From contig JAXEWB010000092.1 in the NCBI GenBank assembly GCA_034114085.1, forward strand, positions 1 to 64,000: 64,000 nt of DNA, written 5' to 3'. Numbering within the stretch: position 1 is the first letter of the stretch; every line of letters starts with the position of its first letter. The notes beneath the pieces were generated by a model. That model ran no database searches. It saw nothing but the letters and a program-made list of their open reading frames with translations, and had not been told where the DNA came from. This stretch comes from Spiro-02 sp034114085. GTDB taxonomy: Bacteria; Spirochaetota; Spirochaetia; Sphaerochaetales; Sphaerochaetaceae. Below are positions 35,491 through 44,714 of this stretch, piece after piece. The position numbers and the translations under genes are program-made.

Positions 35491-35520
35491 ATTATAATAT
35501 GATATATCAGTGGTTGGCAA
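35491..35520 (-). promoter_or_regulatory. gntR promoter with internal operator
   Basis: On the minus strand TTGCCA (35520-35515) and TATAAT (35496-35491) are 18 bases apart. The ten-base palindrome TGATATATCA (35500-35509) lies in the spacer, a position that blocks RNA polymerase. Confidence 0.65.
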
Positions 35521-35613
35521 GTTGAATGGATCTGTCCTTTGCGTTAATGTCATATTTATTTTTCATCAGAACAGTTTAACAAAAATCATCCGCATCCTCC
35601 TACTTTTTTTCAG

Positions 35614-35651
35614 TTGACAAAGGAATGTTTCATGATAATATTGATATATCA
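35614..35651 (+). promoter_or_regulatory. Operon promoter with downstream operator
   Basis: TTGACA (35614-35619) and TAATAT (35636-35641) are 16 bases apart. A second exact copy of TGATATATCA (35642-35651) follows the -10 box and covers the expected start point. Confidence 0.65.
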
Positions 35652-35716
35652 CAAGATATTTAATATGGAACATCAATATATTGAGCCATATCAAATCGAA
35701 TTCAGGGGGCGAAAGA

Positions 35717-36610
35717 GTGCGGAATTTGGAAAAACGAAGGATGACCGACATACGGTTCGGATACCTGCTTTGTTTGCCGATGATAATATACGTCTGTACC
35801 GTACTATTGTTTCCAGTCATCTGGGGTGTCAGTCTGAGCTTTACAAATAAAAGTATTGGAGGACGGGCCAAATTTATTGGTTTTGCGAACTATATCGCAT
35901 TATTAAAAAGCAAGCAGTTTTTACGTTCTCTGGTCATGACATTCGCCTATACGTTTTTTTCCGTTCTGTTTAAACTTCTGTTCGGACTTTTGATGGGATT
36001 GGTCTTGAATAACCAGTTCAAGGGAAGGAATCTGGCAAGAGCGGCGTTGATCATACCATGGACGCTTCCGAATGTTGTGGCGGTTCTGAATTGGAGATGG
36101 ATATTCTCCGACACCGGTGGTATCGCAAACTACTTGTTGAAGTCCGTTGGGGTGATTGAAAAGGACTTGATATGGTTGGGAGATGCAAGATTGGCATTCA
36201 TAGCTGTCTTAATCGTAAACATCTGGAGAGGAATCCCATTTTTTGGCCTTTCAATTTTATCAAAACTACAGACCATCCCACAAGACCTCTATGAAGCTGC
36301 GGCAATAGACGGTGCGGGGGCTTTCAAGCGGTTCTTTCATGTCACATTGCCGGAAATTACAGATGTCATGCTGTTGTCCTCTCTTGTTTCCTCAATATGG
36401 ACCATTAATGAATTCGAATCTGTCTGGTTGCTGACCGGAGGTGGCCCATCTGGCGCAACGGAAATTATCGGTGTTTTCAGCTACAAAACAGCAATGACAA
36501 GTCTGATGATCGGCCGAGGCGTCACAGTATCCGTACTGGCGGCACCGATACTCATTATTTTGATTTCACTCGCCAGCAGATATATGTTCGCCAAAAACGA
36601 TGCCCGATAA
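35717..36610 (+). CDS. Carbohydrate ABC transporter permease 1
   Basis: This is a MalF/UgpA-type membrane subunit with about six helices and an EAA loop (LYEAAAIDGAGAFKRFFHVTLP) in its C-terminal half. I place the start at GTG 35717, which has AGGGGG seven bases upstream. An ATG at 35741 is possible but has its AGG directly adjacent, and a TTG at 35681 lacks any site. It forms the channel with the next gene. No ATPase gene is in the operon. Confidence 0.92.
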   Translation: MRNLEKRRMTDIRFGYLLCLPMIIYVCTVLLFPVIWGVSLSFTNKSIGGRAKFIGFANYIALLKSKQFLRSLVMTFAYTFFSVLFKLLFGLLMGLVLNNQFKGRNLARAALIIPWTLPNVVAVLNWRWIFSDTGGIANYLLKSVGVIEKDLIWLGDARLAFIAVLIVNIWRGIPFFGLSILSKLQTIPQDLYEAAAIDGAGAFKRFFHVTLPEITDVMLLSSLVSSIWTINEFESVWLLTGGGPSGATEIIGVFSYKTAMTSLMIGRGVTVSVLAAPILIILISLASRYMFAKNDAR

Positions 36611-36620
36611 GGAGGAAAGC

Positions 36621-37454
36621 ATGACGAAATCCCAGAAAAGAATCCATAGCCTCGCCATCATATCCGTCCTGATATTTCTTATAATTGCATTATTTCCAAT
36701 TTATTGGATGCTGAATACTTCATTCAAGACACAATATGAGGTATATAGTCGCATTCCAACCATGTTTCCCAAGAATTTTTCATTGGATGGCTATCGATAT
36801 CTCTATATTAGAACACCGTTTCTAAAATCATTATTCAACAGTTTTACAGTCGCCTTCACTACTGCGATAGTTTCCTTGCTTATCGGGTATCCAGCGGCAT
36901 ACGCCATCGCAAGGATACGTTTCACAGGTAAATCAATTATGGCGAAAGCTGTCTTGTTCACATACTTGATTCCCACTTCCGTACTGTATATCCCACTGTT
37001 CATTTTTGTCTCAAAGATAGGACTGACCGATACCTTGTTGGGGTTGATGGTGATTTATCCTACGTTTACCCTTCCTTATACAGTCTGGATGTTAATTCCT
37101 CATGTCGGAGCCGTTCCGAAAAGCATTGAAGAAGCCTCAGTCGTAGATGGGTGCTCTAGAATTCAGACGATGTTCCGAATTGTATTTCCACTTGCAAAAC
37201 CAGGAATTATCTCTACCTGCATTTTCGCATTCTCGATGTGCTGGGGAGAATATCTTTACGCATTGGTAAATATCAGTTCATCACAATACAAAACTTTCAC
37301 GTTAGTAGTTTCTGGTTTGGTATTTGGGGATATCTACCCTTGGGCGCAAATCATGGCGGGTGCGGTTACAGCCTGTCTGCCGATTTTGATTCTCTATATG
37401 TTCACTGCAAAATTCCTTGTCGGCGGAGTCACCGCCGGAGGAGTAAAGCAATAA
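36621..37454 (+). CDS. Carbohydrate ABC transporter permease 2
   Basis: This MalG/UgpE-type permease has 277 residues, about six helices and the EAA loop SIEEASVVDGCSRIQTMFRIVFP. An optimal AAGGAGG lies five bases before ATG 36621, ten bases after the first permease stop. It is more AT-rich than the earlier sugar transporter in this window, as is the whole operon. Confidence 0.93.
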   Translation: MTKSQKRIHSLAIISVLIFLIIALFPIYWMLNTSFKTQYEVYSRIPTMFPKNFSLDGYRYLYIRTPFLKSLFNSFTVAFTTAIVSLLIGYPAAYAIARIRFTGKSIMAKAVLFTYLIPTSVLYIPLFIFVSKIGLTDTLLGLMVIYPTFTLPYTVWMLIPHVGAVPKSIEEASVVDGCSRIQTMFRIVFPLAKPGIISTCIFAFSMCWGEYLYALVNISSSQYKTFTLVVSGLVFGDIYPWAQIMAGAVTACLPILILYMFTAKFLVGGVTAGGVKQ

Positions 37455-37497
37455 ATCAAGGTGCGAGTATAGCGCCAGAAAGAAAAGGAGGATGGTT

Positions 37498-38802
37498 ATG
37501 AAGAAACTTTTGGCAATCTGTTTCTTGATAATCGCGGTTACAGGATTTGTGTTCTCAGCAGGGACACAAGAAAAAACAATTTCAGGCAAAGAGCTTTCCA
37601 TTTGGGTGGAAAAAAGTTTCAGTGATGACGCAAACCTCCTGATGGAAAAACGTATCCAGCAGTTTGGAAAGGAAAATGGTGTCAAAGTCCGATATGAATT
37701 CATCAATGCAATTGATTTTATGACGAAATTGAATGCGGCGATTGAAGCTGGCAACACTCCTGATATCGTCACTGCAAATCTGTACAAGGTGCTAAGTTAT
37801 GGTCATAATTCGCCATTTCTTGATGTTACAGACCTTATTACAGAAATTGACCAGATCCGACCCATGTTCAATTCCGCGATTAATGGAACAAAGATCGCCG
37901 GTCATAACTACTATGTCCCGTTCTATAATTCCTCAACCCTTCTCTTCTTGAGAAAAGATGTATTTGAAAAAAAAGGCGTAGCGATTCCAACGACTTGGGA
38001 TGAACTATTGGATGCGGCCGTCAAGGTTTCCGATCCTGCAAATGGGTTCTATGGCTTTGGAATGGGATGTGGACCTACCGATGAAGATGGGGAAAATACA
38101 TTCAGGATGATTAACTGGTCCAATGGCGGTGCTTTATTCGCTCCAGATGGTACAATTGTAGCAAATACAGATCCCGTCACATTGGCAATGGTCACAAAAT
38201 ACAAAGAATTGTATAATGTCGGAGCGATCCCCCCTGCGGCAGTAACTTGGGGTCCCAGCGGCAATAACGCATCCTACCTGATGGGAGAAGCCGCAATGGT
38301 ATTTAACGCACCTACTCTTTACAACGCAATGGTGAACGATCCCAACTATTCAGAACTGCTGTCGAACACCCTAGTGACATCGCCTCCGGAAGGACGTGCG
38401 GGCAACACAGTACTTGGACTGGCGTTTGGATGGGGCATCATCAAGAATAGCACAAACATCGAAACTGCAAAAAATTTCATTAAGTATAGTTATGACAGTA
38501 CCTGGTACAATGAATATCTAGCCCTTGTCATGCCTGTTTTTGCTCCTGTTTTCAAGGATGCACGGGAGAATCCACAATATGCATCCGGAGTAAACAAGGC
38601 CGTCATTGATTATGCGGAAAATGCATCTGGTTATTATGGATATCCCGTTGCGACTTTGGATGGTATGATTCTCGCTTCCAAGCATTATTATCAGTTCCCT
38701 GTTTGTACGCTTTTGAATAATGCCGTCACAAAGGGAATGTCTCCTCAGCAGGCACTAGACTTGTTGGCAAAGGATATCGCCGACGTCAAGGCGTCCCTCT
38801 AG
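37498..38802 (+). CDS. ABC transporter substrate-binding protein
   Basis: The 434-residue exported binding protein belongs to extracellular solute-binding family 1. A signal peptide covers about 1-20 and ends at FVFSA before GTQEK; there is no lipobox Cys. Typical landmarks are YYVPFYNSSTLLFLRKDVFEKKG and IPTTWDELLDAA. AGGAGG lies six bases before ATG 37498; the ATG two codons earlier directly abuts this site and is less likely. A stable hairpin follows the gene, as often seen where binding-protein mRNA needs to be kept abundant. Confidence 0.92.
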   Translation: MKKLLAICFLIIAVTGFVFSAGTQEKTISGKELSIWVEKSFSDDANLLMEKRIQQFGKENGVKVRYEFINAIDFMTKLNAAIEAGNTPDIVTANLYKVLSYGHNSPFLDVTDLITEIDQIRPMFNSAINGTKIAGHNYYVPFYNSSTLLFLRKDVFEKKGVAIPTTWDELLDAAVKVSDPANGFYGFGMGCGPTDEDGENTFRMINWSNGGALFAPDGTIVANTDPVTLAMVTKYKELYNVGAIPPAAVTWGPSGNNASYLMGEAAMVFNAPTLYNAMVNDPNYSELLSNTLVTSPPEGRAGNTVLGLAFGWGIIKNSTNIETAKNFIKYSYDSTWYNEYLALVMPVFAPVFKDARENPQYASGVNKAVIDYAENASGYYGYPVATLDGMILASKHYYQFPVCTLLNNAVTKGMSPQQALDLLAKDIADVKASL

Positions 38803-38819
38803 TAATTTTCGGTATCACA

Positions 38820-38845
38820 GGCCTCCGCCGCAAACAGCGGAGGCC
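38820..38845 (+). other. Intercistronic hairpin after binding-protein gene
   Basis: GGCCTCCGC (38820-38828) and GCGGAGGCC (38837-38845) form a perfect nine-base stem with an eight-base loop. It has no T-tract, so it more likely protects the upstream mRNA from 3' decay or damps read-through than terminates. Confidence 0.65.
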
Positions 38846-38858
38846 GGAAGGGGAAATC

Positions 38859-39851
38859 ATGGAGAAGCTCACGGTCTGGGTTAACTTCGACGCAGAAGCT
38901 GTAGACATATCAGGTCTTCGCAATCATTTTGGCAACGATGAACGTTTCACTTACATCGAAAAACGTATCGTACCCCATGAAAAAGCTATTGCCATGGCGG
39001 AACAGACTGATATTCTCATCAATACGTTCGATGCTCTTGGCCCTGAAGAATTCGCACGGATTTCGAAAAGAACGAAATTCGTCATACGCTATGGAACCGG
39101 CTATGACAACATAGATGTTGCAGCGGCTACAAAATACGGAATTCCGTTCGCGAACTGTCCTGGGGCAAACGCGCCTCCGGTCGCAGAACTGGCGTTAACG
39201 CATATCCTCAATTGCAATAGACATTTCACACAGTCATATCAGCAGGTCAAAGAAGGGAAATGGCCTATTTGTCCTGGCAACGAACTAGATGGAAAAACTA
39301 TTGGGTTGATGGGTTTTGGCAATGTCGCAAGACATTTGGCAAGGATGATGTCAGGTTTTCATATAAAATTGTTGGCTTATGATACTTTTGTTCCTGTCAC
39401 TGTTAGTAATTTTGCCAAGGAACATCAGGTACAGTTCGTGACCACCCCAGAGGAATTGTTCCAACGTTGTGATATTGTGAGCCTTCATATCCCAGCGAAT
39501 GCATCAACAGAAAAAAGCATCAACAGGAATCTTTTCAACAAAGCAAAAGAGGGGTTGGTACTGATCAATACTTGTAGAGGAAAAGTTATAGACGAAGATG
39601 ATCTCATCGACGCTCTTCATACGGGAAAGATCAGAGCGGCGGGACTGGATGTCCTCACATCAGAACCTCCTCCCCTCAGCGATAGATTGCTTCATATGGA
39701 AAATGTCTATGTAACATCACATATAGCAGCTTCAACATATGAAAGCGAAATGCGTACACAAAAAATGATTACGGAGACGGTTGAGGCGTTTCTCAAACAA
39801 GAACTAACGGCAAACGTAGTAAATCGAAAAGAAATACAACTCAAGAGGTAG
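38859..39851 (+). CDS. D-isomer-specific 2-hydroxyacid dehydrogenase
   Basis: The 330-residue NAD-dependent enzyme is of the phosphoglycerate/hydroxypyruvate dehydrogenase type. It has an N-terminal flavodoxin-like half, the nucleotide-binding GLMGFGNVARHLARMM and the catalytic set Arg (NTCRGKVIDEDDL), Glu (DVLTSEPPP) and His (VTSHIAAS). AAGGGG precedes the ATG. Between a transporter and a lyase-like aldolase it may reduce or oxidise the keto or hydroxy acid made from the imported compound. Substrate not readable. Confidence 0.9.
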   Translation: MEKLTVWVNFDAEAVDISGLRNHFGNDERFTYIEKRIVPHEKAIAMAEQTDILINTFDALGPEEFARISKRTKFVIRYGTGYDNIDVAAATKYGIPFANCPGANAPPVAELALTHILNCNRHFTQSYQQVKEGKWPICPGNELDGKTIGLMGFGNVARHLARMMSGFHIKLLAYDTFVPVTVSNFAKEHQVQFVTTPEELFQRCDIVSLHIPANASTEKSINRNLFNKAKEGLVLINTCRGKVIDEDDLIDALHTGKIRAAGLDVLTSEPPPLSDRLLHMENVYVTSHIAASTYESEMRTQKMITETVEAFLKQELTANVVNRKEIQLKR

Positions 39852-39854
39852 GTA

Positions 39855-40772
39855 ATGATTAATTTAGAGAAATTCAAGAATGTGTTTGTGGCTTTTTACA
39901 CACCATATGATGACGATGGCGATGTCAGTCCTGAACGAACGAAAGCTTTGGTGGATTACTTCTATTCCAAGGGTATCAGAGGCTTGTATATCACAGGCAG
40001 TTCAGGGGAAAGCCCGTATTTGAACGTTGAAGAACGGAAAACCATCATGAAAAGTGCCATGGAATCCGCAAAAGGGAAAATGACTGTCATCGCTCATGTA
40101 GGCGCGGCATCAACTCGAGACAGTATCATTCTGGCAAAATACGCAAAGGAACTCGAATGTGATGCAATTTCATCAGTTCCTCCGATTTACTTTTCATTGT
40201 CAGAACAGGCTATTTCTGACTATTGGACGGCAATGATAGAAGCTTCACAATTGCCATTCATCATCTATAATATTCCTCAAACCACAGGAACCAATATTTC
40301 AAAGAAGCTATTCAAGTCAATGTTACAAAACGAGCTAACCATTGGAATAAAAAACACTTCCCTTCCAGTCATGGACATACAGCAATTCAAAGAAATCGGG
40401 GGGGAGCGCTGTATCGTATTCAATGGGCCCGATGAACAGTTCGCGGCGGGGCGTCTTATGGGAGCAGACGGAGGTATTGGAGGGACCTACGGAGTCATGC
40501 CGGAATTGTTTTTGAAAATCGATGAATTTATTCGGAAGGGAGACTTCAAACTCGCATCGGAACTCCAACGAATTACGACAGGACTCATTTTTGAGATACT
40601 CGCAGCGGGAGGAATGTTTGGAGCTTGTAAATATATTCTCAAACTTCGTGGAATGGATATCGGAGAACCTCGTGGCCCACTTCCAAAGCTTACAAAAGAA
40701 AACAAACGTACAGTCGAACAGTTAGAACAGAAAATATCGAATGTCATACATGATTGGTGTGACAAGAATTAG
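39855..40772 (+). CDS. N-acetylneuraminate lyase / DapA family aldolase
   Basis: This class I aldolase of 305 residues has a (beta/alpha)8 fold. The Schiff-base Lys is in IGIKNTS, the catalytic Tyr in IIYNIPQTTG and the carboxylate loop is GSSGE. The later block NGPDEQFAAGRLMGADGGIGGTYGVM is closer to sialic acid lyase (NanA) than to dihydrodipicolinate synthase, so cleavage of a sialic acid or similar keto-deoxy sugar acid is likely. No nanE or nanK gene is near. It starts three bases after the dehydrogenase and ends before a terminator. Confidence 0.85.
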   Translation: MINLEKFKNVFVAFYTPYDDDGDVSPERTKALVDYFYSKGIRGLYITGSSGESPYLNVEERKTIMKSAMESAKGKMTVIAHVGAASTRDSIILAKYAKELECDAISSVPPIYFSLSEQAISDYWTAMIEASQLPFIIYNIPQTTGTNISKKLFKSMLQNELTIGIKNTSLPVMDIQQFKEIGGERCIVFNGPDEQFAAGRLMGADGGIGGTYGVMPELFLKIDEFIRKGDFKLASELQRITTGLIFEILAAGGMFGACKYILKLRGMDIGEPRGPLPKLTKENKRTVEQLEQKISNVIHDWCDKN

Positions 40773-40814
40773 AAAAATCTTTCATTGTAAATCAGATAGT
40801 ATTTTTTAAAACGA

Positions 40815-40853
40815 CTTCCCTCTTCTATCATAAGCGTTCAAGAGGGAAGCTTT
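40815..40853 (+). terminator. Terminator after aldolase operon
   Basis: CTTCCCTCTT (40815-40824) and AAGAGGGAAG (40840-40849) form a perfect ten-base stem followed by CTTTG. On the other strand the stem is followed by GTCGTTTT, so it may act in both directions between the convergent aldolase operon and priA. Confidence 0.75.
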
Positions 40854-41021
40854 GTCATATAGTTCGCTCTGGGCTCGCTCAGTATTCACTCGGTGATCAC
40901 ATGAGGCTCCCATCACACTCGGGTTCGATGGTCGCAAGTCGGTCGTAGGGTTAGGTGACAGATTATCCAAGAAGCGTTATTCCCCGGCTGGCGGAGAGCC
41001 CCGGGGTTACTGCACAAGAGG

Positions 41022-43028
41022 CTAAAGCATCTGCAATGGGTCTACATCGACTTCAACGTAGATTCCAGACGGGGCTTGATACAGTTCCAGAGCCTTCGAT
41101 ACGACGGCATGGACCGCCGACGGTGATTCGCCGCGGACGAGGATATGGTGACGCCAGTTTCCGGCGATCTTCTCCAACGGGCATTCCGACCAGCCGAAGA
41201 CTTCAGGCATTGAGTCAAGGTCGCCCCCCTTTGACTGGGTCTGCGACGACAGCTGGGCGCACAGCTCCTGCAACAATTCCGCGAGAACTTGCGTCGTATC
41301 GGCGACCTTCTGTTCATTGCGGCCGCGCAACACCAGGTTGATCATCCTGCAATACGGCGGGAAACCGGTCTCCTTGCGGACCTGCAACTCCTGTTCATAG
41401 AATTCCGTCACCTTACCACCGCAGGCGTAGGTGATGGCGGGGTTATCAGGACGGAATGTCTGGATGATTACACGACCTTGGTCGTTGTATCTGCCAGCTC
41501 GGCCGCTGACCTGTACCAACAGGGAGAACGTACGCTCCTGCGCACGAAAATCGGGGATATTCATCCCACTGTCGGCAAGAACGATGCCGACCAACTCCAC
41601 GCCGGGAAAGTTCAACCCTTTGGCGACCATCTGCGTCCCCAGCAGGATATCGGTCTTCCCTGTGCGAAAATCGTCAAGTACCCTCCCCATCAAATCCTTG
41701 TCCTTGGCGCTATCGGTGTCCAGCCGGGCGACAGACGCATAGGGAAACAGGCTGTGAACCTCCTGTTCCACCATTTCGGTGCCGAACCCGGAATATCCGA
41801 CATCCAATGAACCGCAGTCAGGACAGACATCCACTGGCCTGCGGGTATAGCCGCAATAATGGCAGACCATCTCGCCGCCATGCTCCTTGTGGTAGGTCAG
41901 CGAAACGGAACAATGGGGGCAGGTCATCTCGTATCCGCAGGAACGGCAGTGAAAGAAATAGGAAAAACCGCGGCGATTGAGAAACAGAATCACCTGCTTA
42001 TGACGATCCAGCACCCGCTGCATCTCTGACTGCAAGCCCCTGCTGATCGTCCGGCTTTCGCCAAGCATGTTTACCACGGAAACCTTCGGCGGCACCCCTC
42101 CTGCCACACGGTACGGAAGATGGAGACATCGTATCTGATGGTCATCCTTCATCAGTTTCCACGCCTCCAACGACGGTGTCGCACTACCCATCACCAACGT
42201 CGCACCGCAATCCTGACATCGTTTCTGGGCGATCTGCCGGGCATGATAACGTGGAGAGGAACCCGATTTGTACGAATTCTCATGTTCTTCGTCTATGATG
42301 ATGAGTCCCAGCCGTTCACACGGGGCGAATACGGCGCTCCGGGCGCCTATCGCAAGCATGACCTCGCCCCGCTTGATTCGCTTCCATTGGGCCAGCCGCT
42401 GGCTTGGAGTCAAGGCTGAATGCAAGACGGCGACCTTGCCTGCGAAACGGGAACTCACCTGCCGGGCAAGCTGATGAGTCAAGGTAATCTCAGGAACAAG
42501 ATAGATTACCTGCCGACCCTGGGCGATCATAGCCTCCGCGACTTGGAGAAACACCTCCGTCTTGCCCGACCCCGTCACTCCGTACAGATAGTACATCGGC
42601 AACTCTTGCGACAGGATTGCCGCAACGGCCTCCCGCTGCGGTTCTGTCAGCTCCTGGACGGGAGCGTCGGGAGCGTCGTCGACATCGAGGGCAGGCATAC
42701 CACTGTCACGCCGTCCGCCAGGAATCATCGTGGCAATCGCCTCCCCCTGGCTGCACAGATAGAAACGCCCCATCCAAGCGGCGAGTTCGACTTCCGCGTC
42801 GCCGTACAGAGGCTCTTTGTCTATGACCCGCTTGATCGGCTTGACGGCGAAAGACGCATCGGGGGCGTCGTCGGACAGCCCGACGACATATCCAGTGACT
42901 TCACGCCTGCCAAACGGGACGACGACGCGGACACCCACCATGACAGAGGCTTCCATCGCCGAGGGAATCTCGTAGGTAAACGCCTGCTTAAGCGGAATCG
43001 CCGCCACGACCAACGCATATTTGCTCAC
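41022..43028 (-). CDS. priA: Primosomal protein N' (replication restart helicase)
   Basis: PriA restarts stalled replication forks by unwinding DNA 3'-5' and loading the replicative helicase. The 668-residue protein has an N-terminal DNA-binding region, Walker A YGVTGSGKTE, Walker B IIIDEEHENSY, four zinc-binding Cys pairs (CRSCGYEMTCPHC, VCHYCGY, VCPDCGS) and the helicase C lobe GTQMVAKGLNFPGV. It is somewhat shorter than the E. coli protein. GTG 43028 directly follows the udg stop and has GGAG upstream. It is the last gene of the glpK operon. Confidence 0.95.
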   Translation of the reverse strand: MSKYALVVAAIPLKQAFTYEIPSAMEASVMVGVRVVVPFGRREVTGYVVGLSDDAPDASFAVKPIKRVIDKEPLYGDAEVELAAWMGRFYLCSQGEAIATMIPGGRRDSGMPALDVDDAPDAPVQELTEPQREAVAAILSQELPMYYLYGVTGSGKTEVFLQVAEAMIAQGRQVIYLVPEITLTHQLARQVSSRFAGKVAVLHSALTPSQRLAQWKRIKRGEVMLAIGARSAVFAPCERLGLIIIDEEHENSYKSGSSPRYHARQIAQKRCQDCGATLVMGSATPSLEAWKLMKDDHQIRCLHLPYRVAGGVPPKVSVVNMLGESRTISRGLQSEMQRVLDRHKQVILFLNRRGFSYFFHCRSCGYEMTCPHCSVSLTYHKEHGGEMVCHYCGYTRRPVDVCPDCGSLDVGYSGFGTEMVEQEVHSLFPYASVARLDTDSAKDKDLMGRVLDDFRTGKTDILLGTQMVAKGLNFPGVELVGIVLADSGMNIPDFRAQERTFSLLVQVSGRAGRYNDQGRVIIQTFRPDNPAITYACGGKVTEFYEQELQVRKETGFPPYCRMINLVLRGRNEQKVADTTQVLAELLQELCAQLSSQTQSKGGDLDSMPEVFGWSECPLEKIAGNWRHHILVRGESPSAVHAVVSKALELYQAPSGIYVEVDVDPLQML

Positions 43029-43808
43029 CTAACTTCTCCCCGGAATCGGTATGTTGAGGAATCGGGCGAGCTTCTGCATGTCATCCCATACCGGACGCCG
43101 ATATTCAGGATTGCGCAGCACCCCGGCGGGATGGTAAGTAACCAGCAACGGGATGGAATCATACTTGAAAAAACGTCCCCGCAGCTTGCCGACACCATCG
43201 GTGGTATCGAGCATCGCATGGGCGGCAATCCGGCCGATGCACAGCAACGACTGGGGCTTCACCAACAGAATCTGACGCTTTATATAGGCGATGCAGGCGG
43301 CCATTTCATCGGGCGCCGGGTCGCGGTTCTGTGGAGGCCGGCATTTCACGATATTGGCGATGTAGGCATCTCTGTCCCGTGACAGACCGATTGACGCAAG
43401 CCACTTGTCCAGATACTGCCCCGCACGCCCCACAAAGGGCCTTCCGGTCGCATCTTCATCGGCTCCGGGACCTTCGCCAATGACCATGACCTTCGGCATC
43501 ATGACTCCCTCGCCGAACACGGTGTTCTTCCTTGTGGCGCAAAGACCGCATTTCGTACAAGACGAGACCAGCTTCTTCAGCTGTTCCATCGAACAGCCGT
43601 CAATCTCAGAACCGGCGGGAGGAAGTGGTTCGGGAATCAACAGCTCCGTCAGAGGAGAAAAATCGGGAGAACCCGCATTGGGTATGAGACGGTCAGGGAG
43701 AACCTCACCGTTCAGCACCCGTTCCGCCATGTCAAAGCATCCCCACAGATCATCGAACGTCCGGTTCAACGCCTGCCGCTGGATGGCGATATCTTCCTTG
43801 GTACTCAT
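43029..43808 (-). CDS. Type 4/5 uracil-DNA glycosylase
   Basis: This Fe-S uracil-DNA glycosylase of 259 residues excises uracil from DNA. Cluster Cys residues are in SCTKCGLC, VKCRPPQN and MAACIAYI. Active-site motifs are GEGPGADEDATGRPFVGRAG and TYHPAGVLRNPEY. The first 80 residues are an extension before the catalytic core. GGAGG precedes the ATG. It lies between truA and priA in a tight operon. Confidence 0.93.
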   Translation of the reverse strand: MSTKEDIAIQRQALNRTFDDLWGCFDMAERVLNGEVLPDRLIPNAGSPDFSPLTELLIPEPLPPAGSEIDGCSMEQLKKLVSSCTKCGLCATRKNTVFGEGVMMPKVMVIGEGPGADEDATGRPFVGRAGQYLDKWLASIGLSRDRDAYIANIVKCRPPQNRDPAPDEMAACIAYIKRQILLVKPQSLLCIGRIAAHAMLDTTDGVGKLRGRFFKYDSIPLLVTYHPAGVLRNPEYRRPVWDDMQKLARFLNIPIPGRS

Positions 43809-43823
43809 GCGTCCCCCCTCCTA

Positions 43824-44714
43824 TTACGTAAGATCCGCGGCGAAAGTCATCCCTACGCCACTTCGTTCCGGCGCATCGGAAGGCGGCTCAAACCAAGCGT
43901 ACTCATCGCTGTCATAGCTGATGCGGGAGAGATACAACCCTCCTGCGGGCGCCGTCCGCCCCGTCCGAGAACGATCCTTCGATTCCAGCCGCTTGCGGAA
44001 CTCATTGACCGGAGCCCCTTCACCGCCAAGTTGCAGCATCGTCCCAACCAGCGACCGGACCATCCTGTAGAGGAAGGCGTTGCCGCAAATCGTATAGACA
44101 AGGACTGCGTCCCCCCAAAAGTCATGCTCCCAACTGAACCTGGAAACATAGATGTCCCGGAACTTGCTCGGGCAGAGATCCCCTGCGCCGGTGAACGTCG
44201 TGAAATCGTGCATTCCTTCGACACAGGCCGCATAGCCGTTGAGCAATTCAAAATCGGGAAACCTCCGGACCTTCGCCATCCGGTCCCTGTCAAACGGCTT
44301 GAAGCCAGCCTCTTCCTTGACCAGATACCGATATTCACGGGCCATTGTCGAGAAACGGGCGTGAAAGCTTCCATCGACCTCCGCGCTGTCCATGACGCGG
44401 ACATCGTGTGGCAACAGCTGGTTCAGCGCACGGACGAACGCCTGCGAAGGAATGCGCTTGCTGGAAATGTCGAAATGACAGACCTGCCCCAGCGCATGGA
44501 CGCCGGAATCAGTACGACCGCTTCCAAAAACCTCGACCGGTTCCTTGAGCATTGTCGCAAGGGCTTTCTCCAGCTCCTCCTGTACGGAGCGGCCGTTCTG
44601 CTGCCGTTGCCAGCCGTTATAGGGAGTTCCGTCATAGGCGACGGTCAAACGTATGCGCCGCTTGCCCTCCGCCAAAGGCCATTGAGAAGGTCTTCGCCAA
44701 TCGGACCTCGCCAT
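43824..44714 (-). CDS. truA: tRNA pseudouridine(38-40) synthase
   Basis: TruA makes pseudouridine in the anticodon stem-loop of tRNAs. The 296-residue protein has VAYDGTPYNGWQRQ, the catalytic Asp in GSGRTDSGVHALGQV, and FHARFSTMAREYRY. The C-terminus carries the second repeat domain (FLYRMVRSLVGTMLQLG). ATG 44714 shares one base with the acpS stop and has GGAGGA upstream; a longer frame would extend into acpS. Confidence 0.95.
   Translation of the reverse strand: MARSDWRRPSQWPLAEGKRRIRLTVAYDGTPYNGWQRQQNGRSVQEELEKALATMLKEPVEVFGSGRTDSGVHALGQVCHFDISSKRIPSQAFVRALNQLLPHDVRVMDSAEVDGSFHARFSTMAREYRYLVKEEAGFKPFDRDRMAKVRRFPDFELLNGYAACVEGMHDFTTFTGAGDLCPSKFRDIYVSRFSWEHDFWGDAVLVYTICGNAFLYRMVRSLVGTMLQLGGEGAPVNEFRKRLESKDRSRTGRTAPAGGLYLSRISYDSDEYAWFEPPSDAPERSGVGMTFAADLT

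Noticed and set aside
42420..43382. 320-codon plus-strand frame opposite priA and udg
   Set aside because: Shadow of two well-recognised genes; composition follows the third-position bias of the opposite strand.
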